Shown here one piece after another: positions 13,182 through 13,725 of a stretch of DNA of 13,725 nucleotides (the first letter of the stretch is position 1; the number at the start of each line of letters is the position of its first letter). The notes below the pieces were generated by a model. The model saw only the letters and a list, made by a program, of their open reading frames with translations, searched no databases and was not told the DNA's origin. Source of the DNA: Acinetobacter sp. UBA6641 (GTDB lineage Bacteria; Pseudomonadota; Gammaproteobacteria; Pseudomonadales; Moraxellaceae); contig DKLL01000115.1 in the NCBI GenBank assembly GCA_002455755.1, forward strand, positions 18,097 through 31,821. The letters are read 5' to 3'. A program made the translations under genes and the position numbers.

Positions 13182-13725
13182 ATGTCAGATCAAAAAAATC
13201 ATAACCAGGACCATATGGCACAGGCTACAACAGACGTACTGAAAGACCCAGTCTGTGGTATGACCGTCACTGAAGAATCGAAATACCATGAGGAATTTAA
13301 GGGGAAAACTTACTTTTTTTGCAGTGATAAATGTCAATCAAAGTTTCATAGCAGCCCGGTGCAATATATCGCTAAACCCGCAACGACGACTGCCGATGCA
13401 CATACACAGCATCATCAGACTGTTCAACACGTTAATGCGGCAAGCACAACAGGTACGACCATCTATACATGCCCAATGCATCCAGAAATCAGGCAAGATC
13501 ATCCTGGAAACTGTCCTAAATGCGGAATGACACTGGAGCCACTCATTCCTGAATTAGAGGAAGATGAGAATCCGGAGTTACGTGATTTCCGCCGACGCTT
13601 CTGGTGGACACTGCCATTGACCATCATCGTGACTTTTTTGGCGATGTTTGGTCATCAAATGAACCTGTTCAATATGGCTGTTCAGAGCTGGATTGAACTG
13701 GTGTTGTCACTCCCAATTGTACTTT
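13182..13725 (+). CDS. Copper/silver P1B-ATPase with YHS and heavy-metal-binding domains (5' part)
   Basis: 181 codons are visible, open at the window end. First comes a YHS domain (DPVCGMTV, then YFFCSDKCQSKF; C25, C47, C51), a His-rich linker (HTQHHQTVQH), and a second metal site of the HMBD type (YTCPMHPEI, C97, then NCPKCGMTLEP, C111, C114). From about residue 143 the first membrane helix begins (FWWTLPLTIIVTFLAMF). This order is that of SilP/CopF-type Cu/Ag ATPases. The catalytic domains lie beyond the window, so metal specificity cannot be checked. It differs from the HMA-HMA CopA at 5948-8425, so the island carries two classes of pump. AAGAGA stands about 8 nt before the ATG. Confidence 0.9.
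   Translation, partial: MSDQKNHNQDHMAQATTDVLKDPVCGMTVTEESKYHEEFKGKTYFFCSDKCQSKFHSSPVQYIAKPATTTADAHTQHHQTVQHVNAASTTGTTIYTCPMHPEIRQDHPGNCPKCGMTLEPLIPELEEDENPELRDFRRRFWWTLPLTIIVTFLAMFGHQMNLFNMAVQSWIELVLSLPIVL

Noticed and set aside
1..13725. tRNA or rRNA genes, CRISPR arrays, XerC/XerD (pdif) sites
   Set aside because: None was recognised on reading either strand: no cloverleaf, no regularly spaced repeats, and no sequence matching the Acinetobacter pdif pattern.

Overview
The window looks like AT-rich gammaproteobacterial DNA, most likely from an Acinetobacter. The strongest clue is the reverse-strand gene at the left edge. It reads as a HAD phosphatase fused to a mannitol-1-phosphate dehydrogenase, an arrangement known from Acinetobacter MtlD. 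The left 3.3 kb looks like ordinary chromosome: the fused mtlD (partial), a DUF389 membrane protein, and the 3' end of a reverse-strand gene cut off by an insertion sequence.

An IS3-family element (3278-4537) marks the join between that backbone and an accessory region. Its transposase is made by a -1 frameshift. Its right inverted repeat is present twice in perfect tandem, and no target duplication is visible. To its right lie a serine resolvase with a recognisable three-part res site upstream, then a small secreted YHYH-type peptide.

The rest (5.9 kb to the end) is a copper-resistance island with two transcriptional directions. On the minus strand are copC-copD (periplasmic Cu binding and inner-membrane protein), a small HMA copper chaperone, and a CopA-type Cu(I) P1B-ATPase with two nearly identical N-terminal HMA domains. 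On the plus strand are a DUF2789 protein and then a tight cluster: a secreted Met-rich protein, a His/Met-rich DUF2933 membrane protein, an ICMT-like membrane methyltransferase, and a second, differently built copper/silver P-type ATPase (YHS plus heavy-metal-binding domain) that runs off the right edge.

Three near-identical palindromes of the form ATKACA-TTTT-TGTCAT lie upstream of the chaperone/copA unit, copC-copD and the Met-rich operon. They resemble the CusR/CopR box, so the island is probably one regulon under a two-component copper sensor encoded outside the window. The combined picture is copper export from the cytoplasm by two ATPases, with periplasmic buffering by CopC and the Met-rich protein. 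The DUF2933/methyltransferase pair is the least understood part.
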